From NCBI GenBank assembly GCA_036399695.1, contig DASWMP010000352.1, forward strand, positions 1-62,496: 62,496 bases of DNA. Direction: 5' to 3'. Shown piece by piece: positions 18,601-26,278 of this stretch; the stretch's first letter is position 1, and every line of letters starts with the position of its first letter. Below the pieces are notes generated by a model that was not told the origin of the DNA, did no database searches, and saw only the letters and a list, made by a program, of their open reading frames with translations. The DNA comes from DASVEE01 sp036399695 (lineage in GTDB: Bacteria > Acidobacteriota > Thermoanaerobaculia > Gp7-AA8). The translations under genes were made by a program, and so were the position numbers.

Positions 18601-19340
18601 GCTATGTCTCCCTGCATCGTTCCGAGGGGTTCGGCTTGACGGTCGCTGAAGCGATGGCGCTGGGGAAGCCGGTGATCAGCACCGCGTACTCCTCCACGCT
18701 CGAGTTCACGACCGAGTCGAACAGCTATCTCGTGCCGGCACGGCTCACGGAAGTCGGCGACCACGCGGCGCCGTATCCGCCGCGCTCGCGCTGGGGTGAG
18801 CCCGACGTCAACGTTGCCGCGGAGCAGATGAGGCGCGTCTACGCGGACCGCGACGCTGCGGCAGCCACCGGTGCCCGCGCGCGCGCTGACATCGAGGCGC
18901 TGCACAGCCCCCGTGCACGCGGAGCGCTGCTGCGCCGCCTGCTGGAGGAAAACCGCGAACAGCCCCAGCTCACCGCCGCACCCGTTTCGATCGAGCCCCC
19001 CGCGCCGGTGCCCGTCGCTCGTGAGATCTCTCGCGAGACGTGGGTACCGCCCGTCGACTTCGACCGCGACGCCATGGCCGCGGAGTCGCTCCTCGGGTCG
19101 CCCCGCCCTGATCTCCCCTCCCCGATGCAGCGCCTCATGACGCCGTTGCGGCGCCTGGTGCTCCGCGCGATCCGCGTTTTCTGGGTCCAGCAACGCGCCG
19201 TCGATCGCGCCCTCCTCACGACGATCCGCACCCTCCGCCGCGAGTCGCGCGACGAGACAGCCCGCCTTCGCGCGGAGCTCACCGAACTGCGCGATCGCGT
19301 CGACGCGATGCGTGACCAGCAAGATAAAGGGGACCGATAG
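15642..19340 (+). CDS. Three-domain glycosyltransferase (GT2 + GT-A-like + GT4)
   Basis: About 1230 residues. Residues ~23-260 are a GT2 domain (LSVVIPCHND, IIVDDGST, LDADN). Residues ~325-600 are a second nucleotide-sugar transferase domain with YLDPDIEV as metal site and DQRWIDF, of a type seen in multi-domain glycan synthases. Residues ~745-1090 are a GT4 domain with an E-x7-E element in SEGFGLTVAEAMALGKPV. The last ~60 residues are a predicted coiled coil. It probably adds several sugars to a surface polysaccharide or glycoprotein. ATG 15642 follows a TTG at 15639; ATG 15657 is a further option. Confidence 0.87.
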   Translation: MTADAMTDEERTRIATAGGTRPRLSVVIPCHNDGDYLLEAVASVEQHAPGAELIIVDDGSTQPRTHQVLTALREAGHRVLEQPHSGISAARNRGVAAAAGDYFLPLDADNRLLPGFAAEAVALLDGDPAAGVVYGDRREFGMRSGDVTVPELDLPRMLWSNYIDACAVVRRAVWSGVGGYDVAFQDWEDWDFWLGAAARGWRFLRIPRPAFEYRIRPDSMHQRFLRRTDYPATLRRIYDKHRELVATHAAEILIAGHVERRQLFDDAAALRDSRDAIQTEIDRLAAATREQVAALQESAAPREELLDSADEPAPLLAAAEAPLTGATQVFTIVARNYLAHARVLAASLARHNPDARLSVVVLDDPRRSVPAEPSFEIIRAGELPFDPPSDLYTMAATYDVTELATALKPWAFAHFFARGASVVIYLDPDIEVFDSLGPLEPLTRAHGMVITPHITEPLPRDGNHPDERDLLISGIYNLGFLALSAEAAKAFLPWWRERLRRDCLNDPAHGLFVDQRWIDFAPAFFQSEILKDPGYNVAYWNLPHRVLTRDGDRILVNGQPLRFVHYSGFSPRARHLLSKHQLDSPRIRLSEVPLLAELCRRYAERLEEAGFAACVTLPYGFATTAAGLPLDARARRVLHRTYVQDEAAERAVPFPDPFSPEGAEDVLQRLLRPSAEAPAVPSYLREIWLERADLRIAFPRIDSVDAERFLEWVRSQAGGELHISPRLIPAPAAAALPVAQPRTLTPGVNVYGYAYAESGTGQIVRSVAAALAAEGIPYAVVPVQHPTSRQQREFRDLGAAAPAFDTNLICVNADPLPLFFESMRGQLPQGARNIGLWAWEVEDLPPLMAQSERFLDEVWGISSFTAEALARCLTKPVRAFPLPVVVPAVRPRTRAELGMPEGFLFLFCFDYDSVFRRKNPLAAVAAFQQAFGHRADVVLYIKTTNAARHVADEEELRLAAADSSNIVIRDGYVSSDDYFSMLDSCDCYVSLHRSEGFGLTVAEAMALGKPVISTAYSSTLEFTTESNSYLVPARLTEVGDHAAPYPPRSRWGEPDVNVAAEQMRRVYADRDAAAATGARARADIEALHSPRARGALLRRLLEENREQPQLTAAPVSIEPPAPVPVAREISRETWVPPVDFDRDAMAAESLLGSPRPDLPSPMQRLMTPLRRLVLRAIRVFWVQQRAVDRALLTTIRTLRRESRDETARLRAELTELRDRVDAMRDQQDKGDR

Positions 19341-19378
19341 GACCTATCGTTCCCCCGTAAATCACCGCCCGCGCGTAC

Positions 19379-21079
19379 CTACCGCCCGGCCGCCCCCTTC
19401 TTCTTCGCATCCTCGAACTTCTGATACGCCTCCACATGCGGTTCCCGGCGCAGCACCTTCGACGCCGGGTCCACCGTGAACGCCGCTTCCTCCGCCACGG
19501 TCACGCGCCCCCGACCATCGCTCATCGGCAACGTCTGCACCGCATCACCCACGCGCACCTCGATCGGCATCGGGAACGGCCGGTCACCGGCGATCTTCCA
19601 CGCCAGCGTCACGCCGGTCGCATCGCGTGTCGTCGTCAGCTCCGGCAGCTCCGCGTGGAACACGTACACGTCGAAGAACCACCCGTAGTCGCGGCCCGTG
19701 GCCTCGTTGACGTACTGCAGAAAATCGCGGGTCGTCGCATAACGCGGAGCGAAATTGCCCGGACGCGGCTCCGCGGTGCCGTACACCAGCATGCGCGTCG
19801 CACGGAAGAACGCCTCGTCGCCGATCAGGTTCCGCAGCGTGTGCAGGACGTGCGCGCCTTTCCCGTAGACGTCCTGCCCCGGCCCGCCCCGGTCGGCGCG
19901 GAAGACATCCTCCGCCGCGTGCGTCTTCCCCGAGACCAGCGGCGCGCTGTTGCGGATGCCCGCGCGGATGCGGTGGAGCAGCGCGTGGTACATCCGGTCG
20001 CCGTACAGTTGGCGGAGATAGAGCGGCTGCATGTAGCTCCCGAATCCCTCATGGAGCCACAGGTCGTCCCAGTCCGCGTTCGTCATCTGGTTGCCGAACC
20101 ACTCGTGCGCCAGCTCGTGATGCAGCAGCCAGTCATACCCCTCGGGCGTCTTCGTGTACGCGTTGCCGTAAGCGTTGATCGTCTGGTGCTCCATCCCGAG
20201 GTGCGGCGTTTCGGCGATGCCGAGCTTCTCGTCCGCGAACGGGTACGGACCGATCGTCCGCTCGTAAAAGTCGAGCATCGGCGTCAGCTCCGCGAACAGC
20301 TCGCGCGCCTTCGTCCCGTTCTCCGGCAGGTGATAGAAGCGGAGCGGAATCGTGTTTCCGAAGCGGCTCCGGTACTCGCCCGACAGCAGCTCGTACGGCG
20401 CGATGTTGAGCGCAATCGCGTACGTGTTCGGCTGCCGCGTGCGCCAGTGATACGTGCGCCACCCGTGCGCCTCGTCCATCCCGATGGCGACGCCGTTCGA
20501 CGCCGCGACCAGCGGCGCCGGCACACTGATGTGCAGCGTCACCTGCTGCGGCTCAGCCGCCGGATGATCGATGCACGGCCAGAACAGATCGCACCCTTCG
20601 CCCTCCACCGCCGTCGCGATCCACGGCTGCCCGCCCGGAGTCTTCGCCCAGACGAATCCCCCATCCCACGGCGCCCGTTTCGCCACGTGCGGCTTTCCGC
20701 CGTAGCGGATGCGCACCGTCGTCGCCGCACCCGCCGCGAGCGGCCGTGGCAGCGCGATGAACAACCGCCCCTCCGGATTGCTCCAGGCCTTCCGCGCGAG
20801 CGCCACCCCATCGACGTCGATGCCCCGAACGCGCAGATTGCGATCCAGATCCACGACCAGCCGCTCCACCTCCGACACCGCCCGAAACGTCAACGCCGCA
20901 TCGCCGTCGATGGACCGCCGCCGCGGATCCACCCGAAACCGCAGATCCGCCCCCTCGAACACCACCGCCAACTGCTCCGCCGCCCGCGGCGCCCCCGAAT
21001 TCGCCGTCAACCGAGTCAACGGCCGCTGCGCCGCATTCGCAATCGCAGCGGTCAACAAGAGCACAAGCACCCACACCAT
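19379..21079 (-). CDS. Secreted M1-family zinc aminopeptidase
   Basis: Metallopeptidase of about 566 residues that removes N-terminal residues from peptides. From ATG 21079 the protein opens with a signal peptide (MVWVLVLLLTAAIANAAQ). ATG 21085, two codons earlier, is equally possible; the longer frame adds an unlikely Arg-rich tail. The GxMEN-type exopeptidase motif is GMEHQTINAYGN, and the zinc site is HHELAHEWFGNQ with HEXXH at residues 321-325 and the third ligand Glu in LHEGFGSYMQPLY. It lacks the long C-terminal helical domain of larger M1 enzymes, as in many secreted bacterial forms. It is downstream of and co-oriented with the PIN toxin gene but separated from it by ~90 nt. Confidence 0.92.
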   Translation of the reverse strand: MVWVLVLLLTAAIANAAQRPLTRLTANSGAPRAAEQLAVVFEGADLRFRVDPRRRSIDGDAALTFRAVSEVERLVVDLDRNLRVRGIDVDGVALARKAWSNPEGRLFIALPRPLAAGAATTVRIRYGGKPHVAKRAPWDGGFVWAKTPGGQPWIATAVEGEGCDLFWPCIDHPAAEPQQVTLHISVPAPLVAASNGVAIGMDEAHGWRTYHWRTRQPNTYAIALNIAPYELLSGEYRSRFGNTIPLRFYHLPENGTKARELFAELTPMLDFYERTIGPYPFADEKLGIAETPHLGMEHQTINAYGNAYTKTPEGYDWLLHHELAHEWFGNQMTNADWDDLWLHEGFGSYMQPLYLRQLYGDRMYHALLHRIRAGIRNSAPLVSGKTHAAEDVFRADRGGPGQDVYGKGAHVLHTLRNLIGDEAFFRATRMLVYGTAEPRPGNFAPRYATTRDFLQYVNEATGRDYGWFFDVYVFHAELPELTTTRDATGVTLAWKIAGDRPFPMPIEVRVGDAVQTLPMSDGRGRVTVAEEAAFTVDPASKVLRREPHVEAYQKFEDAKKKGAAGR

Positions 21080-21169
21080 TCGCATGGCCGAGGATGCTAC
21101 GCCGGTAAGCGCCAATCGCAGAGCCGATTCCAGGGCTCGACGTGCACGTCGACCGCCGCCCACGGCTAG

Positions 21170-21655
21170 TTACTCGTTCTGCAGCCACTTCGCGAAGACG
21201 GTCCTCAGAAGCGCTTCGTCGACGTAGAAGTTTGTGGCCTGCAGTCGGGACACGACGTCTCTCGCGTCGAGCAGCCCAGCCTCGGCAGCGGCCCGGAGCA
21301 CGCCCAAGGTGCCGGTGACTCGCAAGCTCCGCCGCCGCGCCTCGGCTCGCCCTGCGCTTTCGTCGATGAGCATGAGGTCCGCGCCGGTCTTCTCCGCGAG
21401 GGCGATCGCCGCTCGCTCGCCGCGGTCCAACTCGGCAGTGACCGTGACGATATCTTCCGTCGCGATCTCAACGATCAGGAGCCACGACGGCGGCGCGGAC
21501 ATCCACTCGCTGACCTGCCGCGGCGCTGACGATGCCCGTAGTTCCGCCGCCACCGCGTCCGGAATCAGCACGTTCTCGTAGAGCTGCCGAAGTATCTCAG
21601 CGTGTCCGAGAAGGATCAGGTAGTGCAGCGGAGTGCTGTCCGCGACAACGATCAT
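21170..21655 (-). CDS. PIN-domain protein (DUF3368-type), probable toxin
   Basis: 161 residues with the acidic residues of a PIN ribonuclease fold: Asp6 in VVADSTPLHYL, Glu39 in AVAAELR, Glu80 in LDRGERAAIALA and Asp98 in LMLIDES. The TGTLGVLRAAAEAGLLD region is typical of the DUF3368 branch. Its ATG overlaps the stop codon of the upstream UPF0175 gene by one base. The small-protein-then-PIN order and coupling are those of a type II toxin-antitoxin locus. RNase activity is inferred from the family. Confidence 0.87.
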   Translation of the reverse strand: MIVVADSTPLHYLILLGHAEILRQLYENVLIPDAVAAELRASSAPRQVSEWMSAPPSWLLIVEIATEDIVTVTAELDRGERAAIALAEKTGADLMLIDESAGRAEARRRSLRVTGTLGVLRAAAEAGLLDARDVVSRLQATNFYVDEALLRTVFAKWLQNE

Positions 21656-21927
21656 CAGTCCCGAAGAATACCGAGCGCGCGATGCGCGGCCAGGTCGTCC
21701 TCGAAATCCGCCTCGGTGTAGCGCAGCGGCACGCCGTGACTCTTGAGGAGCGCGTGCACCTCGAACCGCGTCTCGAGTTGAAGCAGCCGCCGCACCTGGC
21801 TTTCGGAGAGGGTGCCGGTGCGGTACGCATCGACGGCCAGCGCCTCCAGCGCCTGCCGCGGCAGGTCCGGCCCGCGATCTTCGAGGATCGCCGAGATGTC
21901 ATCCGGCAAATCGAGCGTCACCTGCAT
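21655..21927 (-). CDS. UPF0175-family antitoxin
   Basis: 90-residue protein of the UPF0175 family, with MQVTLDLPDDI at the start, an ALEALAVDAYRTGTLSESQVRRLL helix-turn-helix-like core and VPLRYTEADFEDDL near the end. Such proteins pair with DUF3368 PIN toxins and probably bind both the toxin and their own promoter. It is the first gene of the two-gene unit and is coupled to the toxin start. A MITE-like repeat begins about 20 nt upstream of its start codon, where the promoter must lie. Confidence 0.87.
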   Translation of the reverse strand: MQVTLDLPDDISAILEDRGPDLPRQALEALAVDAYRTGTLSESQVRRLLQLETRFEVHALLKSHGVPLRYTEADFEDDLAAHRALGILRD

Positions 21928-21946
21928 GCCATCACATTCTACGGCA

Positions 21947-22044
21947 GGCGCCTGCGGGCGCGGACAGACAGGAGTGTCTGTCCCACATACAGCTCTCGCC
22001 CAATGTCGAACATCCGGCGGGCACGGCAGGCTTCAATGTGGGAC
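21947..22044. repeat. MITE-like element, copy 1 (right end truncated)
   Basis: Begins GGCGCCTGCGGGCGCGGACA, contains the GGACAGACA hairpin, and matches copy 2 (22284-22412) through to AATGTGGGAC, where similarity stops before the right terminal arm. It lies directly upstream of the antitoxin gene. Confidence 0.75.
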
Positions 22045-22062
22045 GCACCGCAACGCTCCCTG

Positions 22063-22283
22063 GCGCGGTTCTGGGCCGGCGGGACAAGCCCGCGAAGCGG
22101 GCGGCAGCGTCGTAGCCCCGGGCGAAAGCCCGGGGAAAAAGGGCCCCCATCAATTCGGAGCCGGCGTAAGCCGGCGGCACTTGCGACGCGTGTCGCCGGC
22201 TCACGCCGGCTCGATCGAAGGAAACATCCGATCGACCCCGGGCTTTCGCCGGAGTGCGACGGCAAAGGGAGTTGGTGAGGAAC
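22063..22283. repeat. Hairpin-rich intergenic stretch
   Basis: Contains several strong palindromes: GCCCGC-GAA-GCGGGC, CCCCGGGC-GAAA-GCCCGGGG (perfect 8-bp stem with a GNRA-type loop), and GCCGGC repeats around 22158-22212. No coding frame here is credible; apparent frames are made of repeats. Confidence 0.65.
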
Positions 22284-22412
22284 GGCGCCTGCGGGCGCGG
22301 ACAGACAGGAGTGTCTGTCCCACATACAGCTCTCGGCGAATGTCGACATCCGGCGGGCACGGCAGGCTTCAATGTGGGACAGACACTCTTGTCTGTCCGC
22401 GCCGCAGGCGCC
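22284..22412. repeat. MITE-like element, copy 2 (complete)
   Basis: 129 bp with ~40-bp terminal inverted repeats. The left arm starts GGCGCCTGCGGGCGCGGACA and the right arm ends with its near-exact complement (GTCCGCGCCGCAGGCGCC). Each arm carries its own GGACAGACA/TGTCTGTCC hairpin. No target-site duplication is obvious. Confidence 0.8.
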
Positions 22413-22541
22413 CGGTTCTCCGAAGTCGCCCCTGCGCGTCATCACCCTTAGCCACGCGCCCGGTCGCAACCAACGGGTCTCATCCGAAGTCTTCAAACTG
22501 GCGGATCGCCCGAATGCGCGATACTTCGGGACGGCCGGGGC

Positions 22542-22630
22542 CGTGAGAACGTCTCACGTCACCCCGTAAAGCTGGAGAGGGCGCCCCCTCCTCAAATGAT
22601 CGGACCGGCTCTATGCCGGATGAGGAGGAG
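22542..22630 (+). promoter_or_regulatory. Structured leader with sequestered Shine-Dalgarno
   Basis: Hairpin 1 is CGTGAGA-ACG-TCTCACG (22542-22558). CCCCTCCTC (22585-22593) can pair with the ribosome binding site GAGGAGGAG (22622-22630), enclosing hairpin CCGGC-TCTAT-GCCGG (22605-22619). GGAGAGG (22574-22580) can instead pair with the anti-SD strand. This alternative pairing resembles a translational switch. No known riboswitch class was recognised. Confidence 0.45.
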
Positions 22631-22634
22631 TTGT

Positions 22635-22838
22635 ATGCGTCAGTATCGGAATTTGGTTGGTCGTGGTGTTTCCGTTCTTCTCGTCGTCGTCTTCGTCGCG
22701 GTGTCGGCATCGGCGATGCCGGGCAATGGGGAGTCGTCGTGGCGCGGGAAGCGCGAAAGCCCGATGGAGCGGCTCGTGCGGTTCCTCAAGCGGACCGTGA
22801 CGAACATCGGCGACGGCATCTCGATCCCACGGCCGTAG
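22635..22838 (+). CDS. Small secreted protein of unknown function
   Basis: 67 residues from ATG 22635, preceded by GAGGAGGAG with ideal spacing; the upstream in-frame starts lack this. The first ~27 residues are a signal peptide (a basic MRQYRNLVGR, then VSVLLVVVFVAVSASA). The mature part is about 40 residues, basic, and ends in GDGISIPRP. It stands alone behind a structured leader and is convergent with the next gene, ending 3 nt before that gene's stop. No function can be assigned. Confidence 0.7.
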   Translation: MRQYRNLVGRGVSVLLVVVFVAVSASAMPGNGESSWRGKRESPMERLVRFLKRTVTNIGDGISIPRP

Positions 22839-22841
22839 CGA

Positions 22842-23348
22842 TCACTCATGCGTTTCAAACTCTCGCTCCGGAGACGTCCGGAGCGAGAGTACATACTCCC
22901 GCACCCGCATGGCGGTCCTGGGCGTGGCGTTTCGGGCCTCAATGGCTTCGGTGAGATAGCCGAGGGCGGTGATGGCGCGCGAGTTGAGGCTCGCGGCCAG
23001 AAACTCGCTCATGATCGTCCGGGCCAGGCGTTCGGCTTCATCCGCACGTGCGAGCATCAGCAGGCCTTCCACCATCTCCAGCCCGCAGAGTCCCGCCTCT
23101 TCGGCGAGGGAGTGGATGAGGAAGCGGTGACGAACGGCGCGAAGGTGTTCGACGGCCTGCGCGTAAAGACCCTTGCGCAGCAGGAGCCGTCCGCGATCGT
23201 ATTCGGCCCGTGCAAGCTCGATCGGCTGTCCGAGTTCGTGAGCGTCCCGGTTCATCTCGAACTTCTGCATCGCGGTGTCGAGCAGCACCGGAAAATGCCG
23301 CACATACAACACCTCGGCATCCGATGCGTGTAGCGGTCCGGCCGGCAT
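22842..23348 (-). CDS. Helical-repeat (TPR-like) protein, possibly N-terminally truncated
   Basis: 168 residues with TPR-like helix pairs, for example ARAEYDRGRLLLRKGLYAQAVEHL and AEEAGLCGLEMVEGLLMLARADEAERLA. There is no signal peptide or enzyme motif. It reads like the C-terminal half of a longer TPR protein: helices begin almost at once and no separate N-terminal domain is present. The ~135 nt upstream hold no continuing frame, so any loss is old. It lies at the edge of the less GC-rich island. Confidence 0.6.
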   Translation of the reverse strand: MPAGPLHASDAEVLYVRHFPVLLDTAMQKFEMNRDAHELGQPIELARAEYDRGRLLLRKGLYAQAVEHLRAVRHRFLIHSLAEEAGLCGLEMVEGLLMLARADEAERLARTIMSEFLAASLNSRAITALGYLTEAIEARNATPRTAMRVREYVLSLRTSPEREFETHE

Positions 23349-23484
23349 GCAGGATGGAAGTTAGCATCAAAATGGAGGAGGGTAAACGCGTGAATTCTCG
23401 TGCAGACCACTATGCGTTGCTGTTGACGCGCTTAGGAGTCAGAGGGGCAGCGATGTGACGGTTGGAGCTTCGTCTCGTCAATGG

Positions 23485-24822
23485 TCAGCTGATGCTCTGA
23501 TGTAACAAAACATCGAGACCCGACCCGGGCATGAGGCCTGTCAGTTTCTGGTAGGTCTCGAGCGCTTGGACTTCCGTCATGCTGGCGATCAGGTCGATGA
23601 CGAGTCGCGTGCGTGTGCTGTCATTTTCCAGCCCGTCGGCACGCAACTTCAGAAGCTGATCACGCGTGGACATTGGCAGCAGGTCCGGCTCCTTCTCTGC
23701 AGTGGCTTCGCGATACGCGTTGAAGAGGAACGTGATCAACTGCTTCTGACCTCGTTGCTGCGTCGCCAGCGCCGGGTTGCGGATGACATACACCCACGTA
23801 AGCTCTTTCAAGAGGTTCACCTCTTGTTCGATCTCAAAAGCGATTTCTACCGCACGCGGTGAACCAGGCGAGGGCTCTCGAAGTTGGATTGCGTCGATGT
23901 AGCGTCCGATGAGCGTAGAGGTGAATGTCCGCAGTACGGCGCGCTGCGGACGTGTGCCCTCGAAACGCTCGCGCGGGAAAAGTGGTGCGATCTCGTCCTG
24001 AAATCTCTTGAAGAGGGCGTTCTGCTCAGTCGGCGTGAGCTTTCGCTTCTTGCCTTCTCGTACGATCTTGATGTGCTCCTTGGCGCGCTCGAAGAAGCGC
24101 GTTTGCTCGGCATCGGAGACAGCGAGACGGTCGAGAGGAATCAGGTTCGCTTTGAAGAAGTCCTCCACGTCGTGCACCGAGTAGGCGATGTCATCCGCCC
24201 AATCCATGATCTCCGCCTCGGCAGTTTTCACATCATTCGCGACTGTGTCTTCGTTTCGCGCCCAGTCGAACACGTCGCGCTCGGAATGGTAAGCGCCCCA
24301 CTTCTCACTCCGGTCCCCCGCCGCTTCGCGAAGCCAGGGATACTTCAGGACCGCATTCAGTGTCGCCCGCGAAAGGTTCAAGCCGTCCTGCTCAAAGCTA
24401 CGCATCGCGAGTTTCGTCAGGATCCGGAATGACTGCGGATTCCCCTCGAACGCCTCGAAGTTGCTGACCCCGGAAGCCACCTGCTTGAGCGCAGACTCGG
24501 CTACATGACCGAACGGCGGATGGCCGAGATCGTGCGCCAGGCCGGCCGCCTCAACGACATCGGGATCGACCGGAACCACGTCTTTCGTGAGCTCGGGCTG
24601 TTCGAAGAGCAGCTTCTCCGCGATCCGCCGGCCGAGTTGGGCGACCTTGAGTGAATGCGTGAGGCGGTTGTGGAAGATGAACCCTTCGGTTGCGCCGACT
24701 ACTTGGGTCACACCGGCCAGCCGTCGAAATGCTGAGCTGTAGAGAATCCGGTCCCTGTCGCGCTGAAACGCGCTGCGGTAGGCTGTTTCAGGTCCGGCCG
24801 GGTGAAACCGCGCATCCCTCAT
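23485..24822 (-). CDS. dgt: dGTPase-like deoxynucleoside triphosphate triphosphohydrolase
   Basis: HD-superfamily enzyme of 445 residues that should hydrolyse dGTP (or other dNTPs) to nucleoside and triphosphate. Visible motifs are the N-terminal RDRDRILYSSAFRRLAGVTQV, HNRLTHSLKVAQLG (metal-ligand His56), AHDLGHPPFGH (His97-Asp98) and the later MDWADDIAYSVHDVEDFF. Length and motifs fit the Dgt family. It follows a small winged-helix-like gene by 20 nt on the same strand and sits in a nuclease-rich island. Some dGTPases act in phage defence by draining dNTPs, so a defence role is plausible but is inferred from context only. Confidence 0.9.
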   Translation of the reverse strand: MRDARFHPAGPETAYRSAFQRDRDRILYSSAFRRLAGVTQVVGATEGFIFHNRLTHSLKVAQLGRRIAEKLLFEQPELTKDVVPVDPDVVEAAGLAHDLGHPPFGHVAESALKQVASGVSNFEAFEGNPQSFRILTKLAMRSFEQDGLNLSRATLNAVLKYPWLREAAGDRSEKWGAYHSERDVFDWARNEDTVANDVKTAEAEIMDWADDIAYSVHDVEDFFKANLIPLDRLAVSDAEQTRFFERAKEHIKIVREGKKRKLTPTEQNALFKRFQDEIAPLFPRERFEGTRPQRAVLRTFTSTLIGRYIDAIQLREPSPGSPRAVEIAFEIEQEVNLLKELTWVYVIRNPALATQQRGQKQLITFLFNAYREATAEKEPDLLPMSTRDQLLKLRADGLENDSTRTRLVIDLIASMTEVQALETYQKLTGLMPGSGLDVLLHQSIS

Positions 24823-24842
24823 GCACGACTGTCGATGTTCGG

Positions 24843-25064
24843 CTACATCGCCGCCGCAGCGGCCTGACCATCGGTGCGCAGCCGGAGCGTTTTCGTCAAC
24901 TGCACCTTGTGGTTGGCCACGAGGCGCCAGATCGCCTCGGCGACGAGCGCGTCGGTGAAGTCGGCGCGACGCTGGAGCTCATCAATGATCGTTTTCGGAA
25001 GCGGCTCCTCGCTCGCTCTGATGGCCTGAAGGACTGCTTCCTCAACTTCTTCAACACGCGCCAT
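24843..25064 (-). CDS. Small winged-helix-like protein upstream of dgt
   Basis: 73 residues. The sequence has three predicted helices followed by a short beta-type stretch (VEEAVLQAIRASEEPLPKTIIDELQRR ... IWRLVANHKVQLTKTLRLR, read as two halves), which resembles a winged-helix fold. It ends 20 nt before dgt and shares its strand, so it may be a regulator or partner. The fold call is visual and no family name can be given. Confidence 0.6.
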   Translation of the reverse strand: MARVEEVEEAVLQAIRASEEPLPKTIIDELQRRADFTDALVAEAIWRLVANHKVQLTKTLRLRTDGQAAAAAM

Positions 25065-25396
25065 TTACCCGCCTCCCGAGATGGGGAAAGTTTACCATCG
25101 ATCGGTTCCTCCTCGTGCGAGGAGAACTGTACGGGTCAAGGCTTCGCTTTCGGAGGCTGTGGGGGACGAAGCTTCGCATTTCTGTCCTTCGCGCCCCTCA
25201 GACCCGAGCGAGGAAGGCTACCGCCAGAGTTTCCTCCCTGGCCCCCGCCGCACTCCACGTGTTGAAGAGCGGGGCTAGGAACCGCTGAGGGCCAAAGCTC
25301 TGACCCCAGAGTTCCCTCGATCACACCACGTGACGCCTTGATCCAGCGCCGTTCTCTGGTCCATTCTCGGCTGTTTTGGACAGCTGTGACTCTCGA
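25065..25396. other. 332-nt gap without a gene
   Basis: No credible frame or known RNA was found. A near-perfect hairpin CTCCTCG-TG-CGAGGAG lies at about 25107-25122. A gap of this size between two same-strand gene pairs implies a separate promoter for the small gene plus dgt. Confidence 0.5.
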
Positions 25397-26278
25397 TCAC
25401 GCCTTTAGCCAGGCATCGAATGCCGCAGGATCGAATGACGAACCACCGCCCACCGCGATCATGCCGACTCCACGATCTGCGAGGAACACAGCCAGCTGAT
25501 GTCCCGATCGTGCGATCACACCTGATTTCTCGGCAAGTAGCTGCGCACCTGAAGTCAGGCGACCGGTCGTAAACAGCAGTGCGACCAACGGGTTGAACGG
25601 CTTTAACTCTAGATCCTCGAAAAGATCGACATCTGTTGAGAAAGCTTTATAGCGCGCTAGCGCGATCGCTCCGACCAGTTCCCGAATAGCATTAGTGCTA
25701 ACGGCCTTGTTCGGATAGTTCTTCGCTTGTCCGGCGATCTGAATGGCAATATCGTGCGCCAATCGGAAAAACGGCTCTGGTGCGTTCGTGAGCTTCCCGA
25801 TATTAAGTGTTCCGTAGAAGTCTATGCCTTGATCATTGCTCCGGGGAGTAACACGAACTTGCTGCGCGCCAATCTCGACTAGAACTTTCGCGCCGAACAG
25901 TTCGAACTCGTCGGCGGTGAGGCTCTGCATTCGTCCCAGGAGCGGCACAACGTTCGCGCGCGACGCTTTCGCTTGCGCAACGGCTTCCGAGTCGGTTGTG
26001 AGAACGTGGCACGCACCGGCGACCATGTTGAAGCTTGAGCCCAGCACCACCAACGCTGCGAGTGTTCCTGCGCGTTCACACTCTTCCTGGCGCCGGGCAA
26101 TCATTTGCGCAAGCCGGGGCTCGAGTTGTTCGGCGCGCTCAGCCGCCTCTAGCATCGGAACGCCGAAAAAGGTCGATAGCTCGCCCTCGACCACATCCCG
26201 GAGCCGTCGCGGCGACGCGGCCTGAGGTATCGAAACTTCTAAACGATCGGCGATCTCTTCAATCCGTGGCCGTTTCAC
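25397..26278 (-). CDS. Mrr-like restriction endonuclease (PD-(D/E)XK)
   Basis: 293 residues. The N-terminal ~115 residues are helical and unrecognised. From residue ~118 there is an Mrr-type catalytic core: Glu124 in LTADEFELFGAKVLVEIGA, VRVTPRSNDQGIDFYG with Asp153, and IAGQAKNYPNKAV with Gln184-x-Lys186, then AIRELVGAIALAR. This is the E...D...QxK pattern of Mrr nucleases, which cut modified or foreign DNA. Its ATG lies 20 nt inside the end of the ParB-like gene, so the two are one transcript. Base composition is clearly lower in GC than in the flanking housekeeping genes. Confidence 0.83.
   Translation of the reverse strand: MKRPRIEEIADRLEVSIPQAASPRRLRDVVEGELSTFFGVPMLEAAERAEQLEPRLAQMIARRQEECERAGTLAALVVLGSSFNMVAGACHVLTTDSEAVAQAKASRANVVPLLGRMQSLTADEFELFGAKVLVEIGAQQVRVTPRSNDQGIDFYGTLNIGKLTNAPEPFFRLAHDIAIQIAGQAKNYPNKAVSTNAIRELVGAIALARYKAFSTDVDLFEDLELKPFNPLVALLFTTGRLTSGAQLLAEKSGVIARSGHQLAVFLADRGVGMIAVGGGSSFDPAAFDAWLKA

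Noticed and set aside
17391..19322. 643-codon minus-strand frame
   Set aside because: Antisense shadow of the glycosyltransferase.
21939..22546. Apparent coding frames in the repeat cluster (both strands)
   Set aside because: They are made of MITE-like and hairpin repeats and translate to repeated Arg/Pro/Ser-rich segments.
25065..25396. Structural RNA (tmRNA, RNase P, SRP) in the gap
   Set aside because: None of the conserved core sequences of these RNAs is present.
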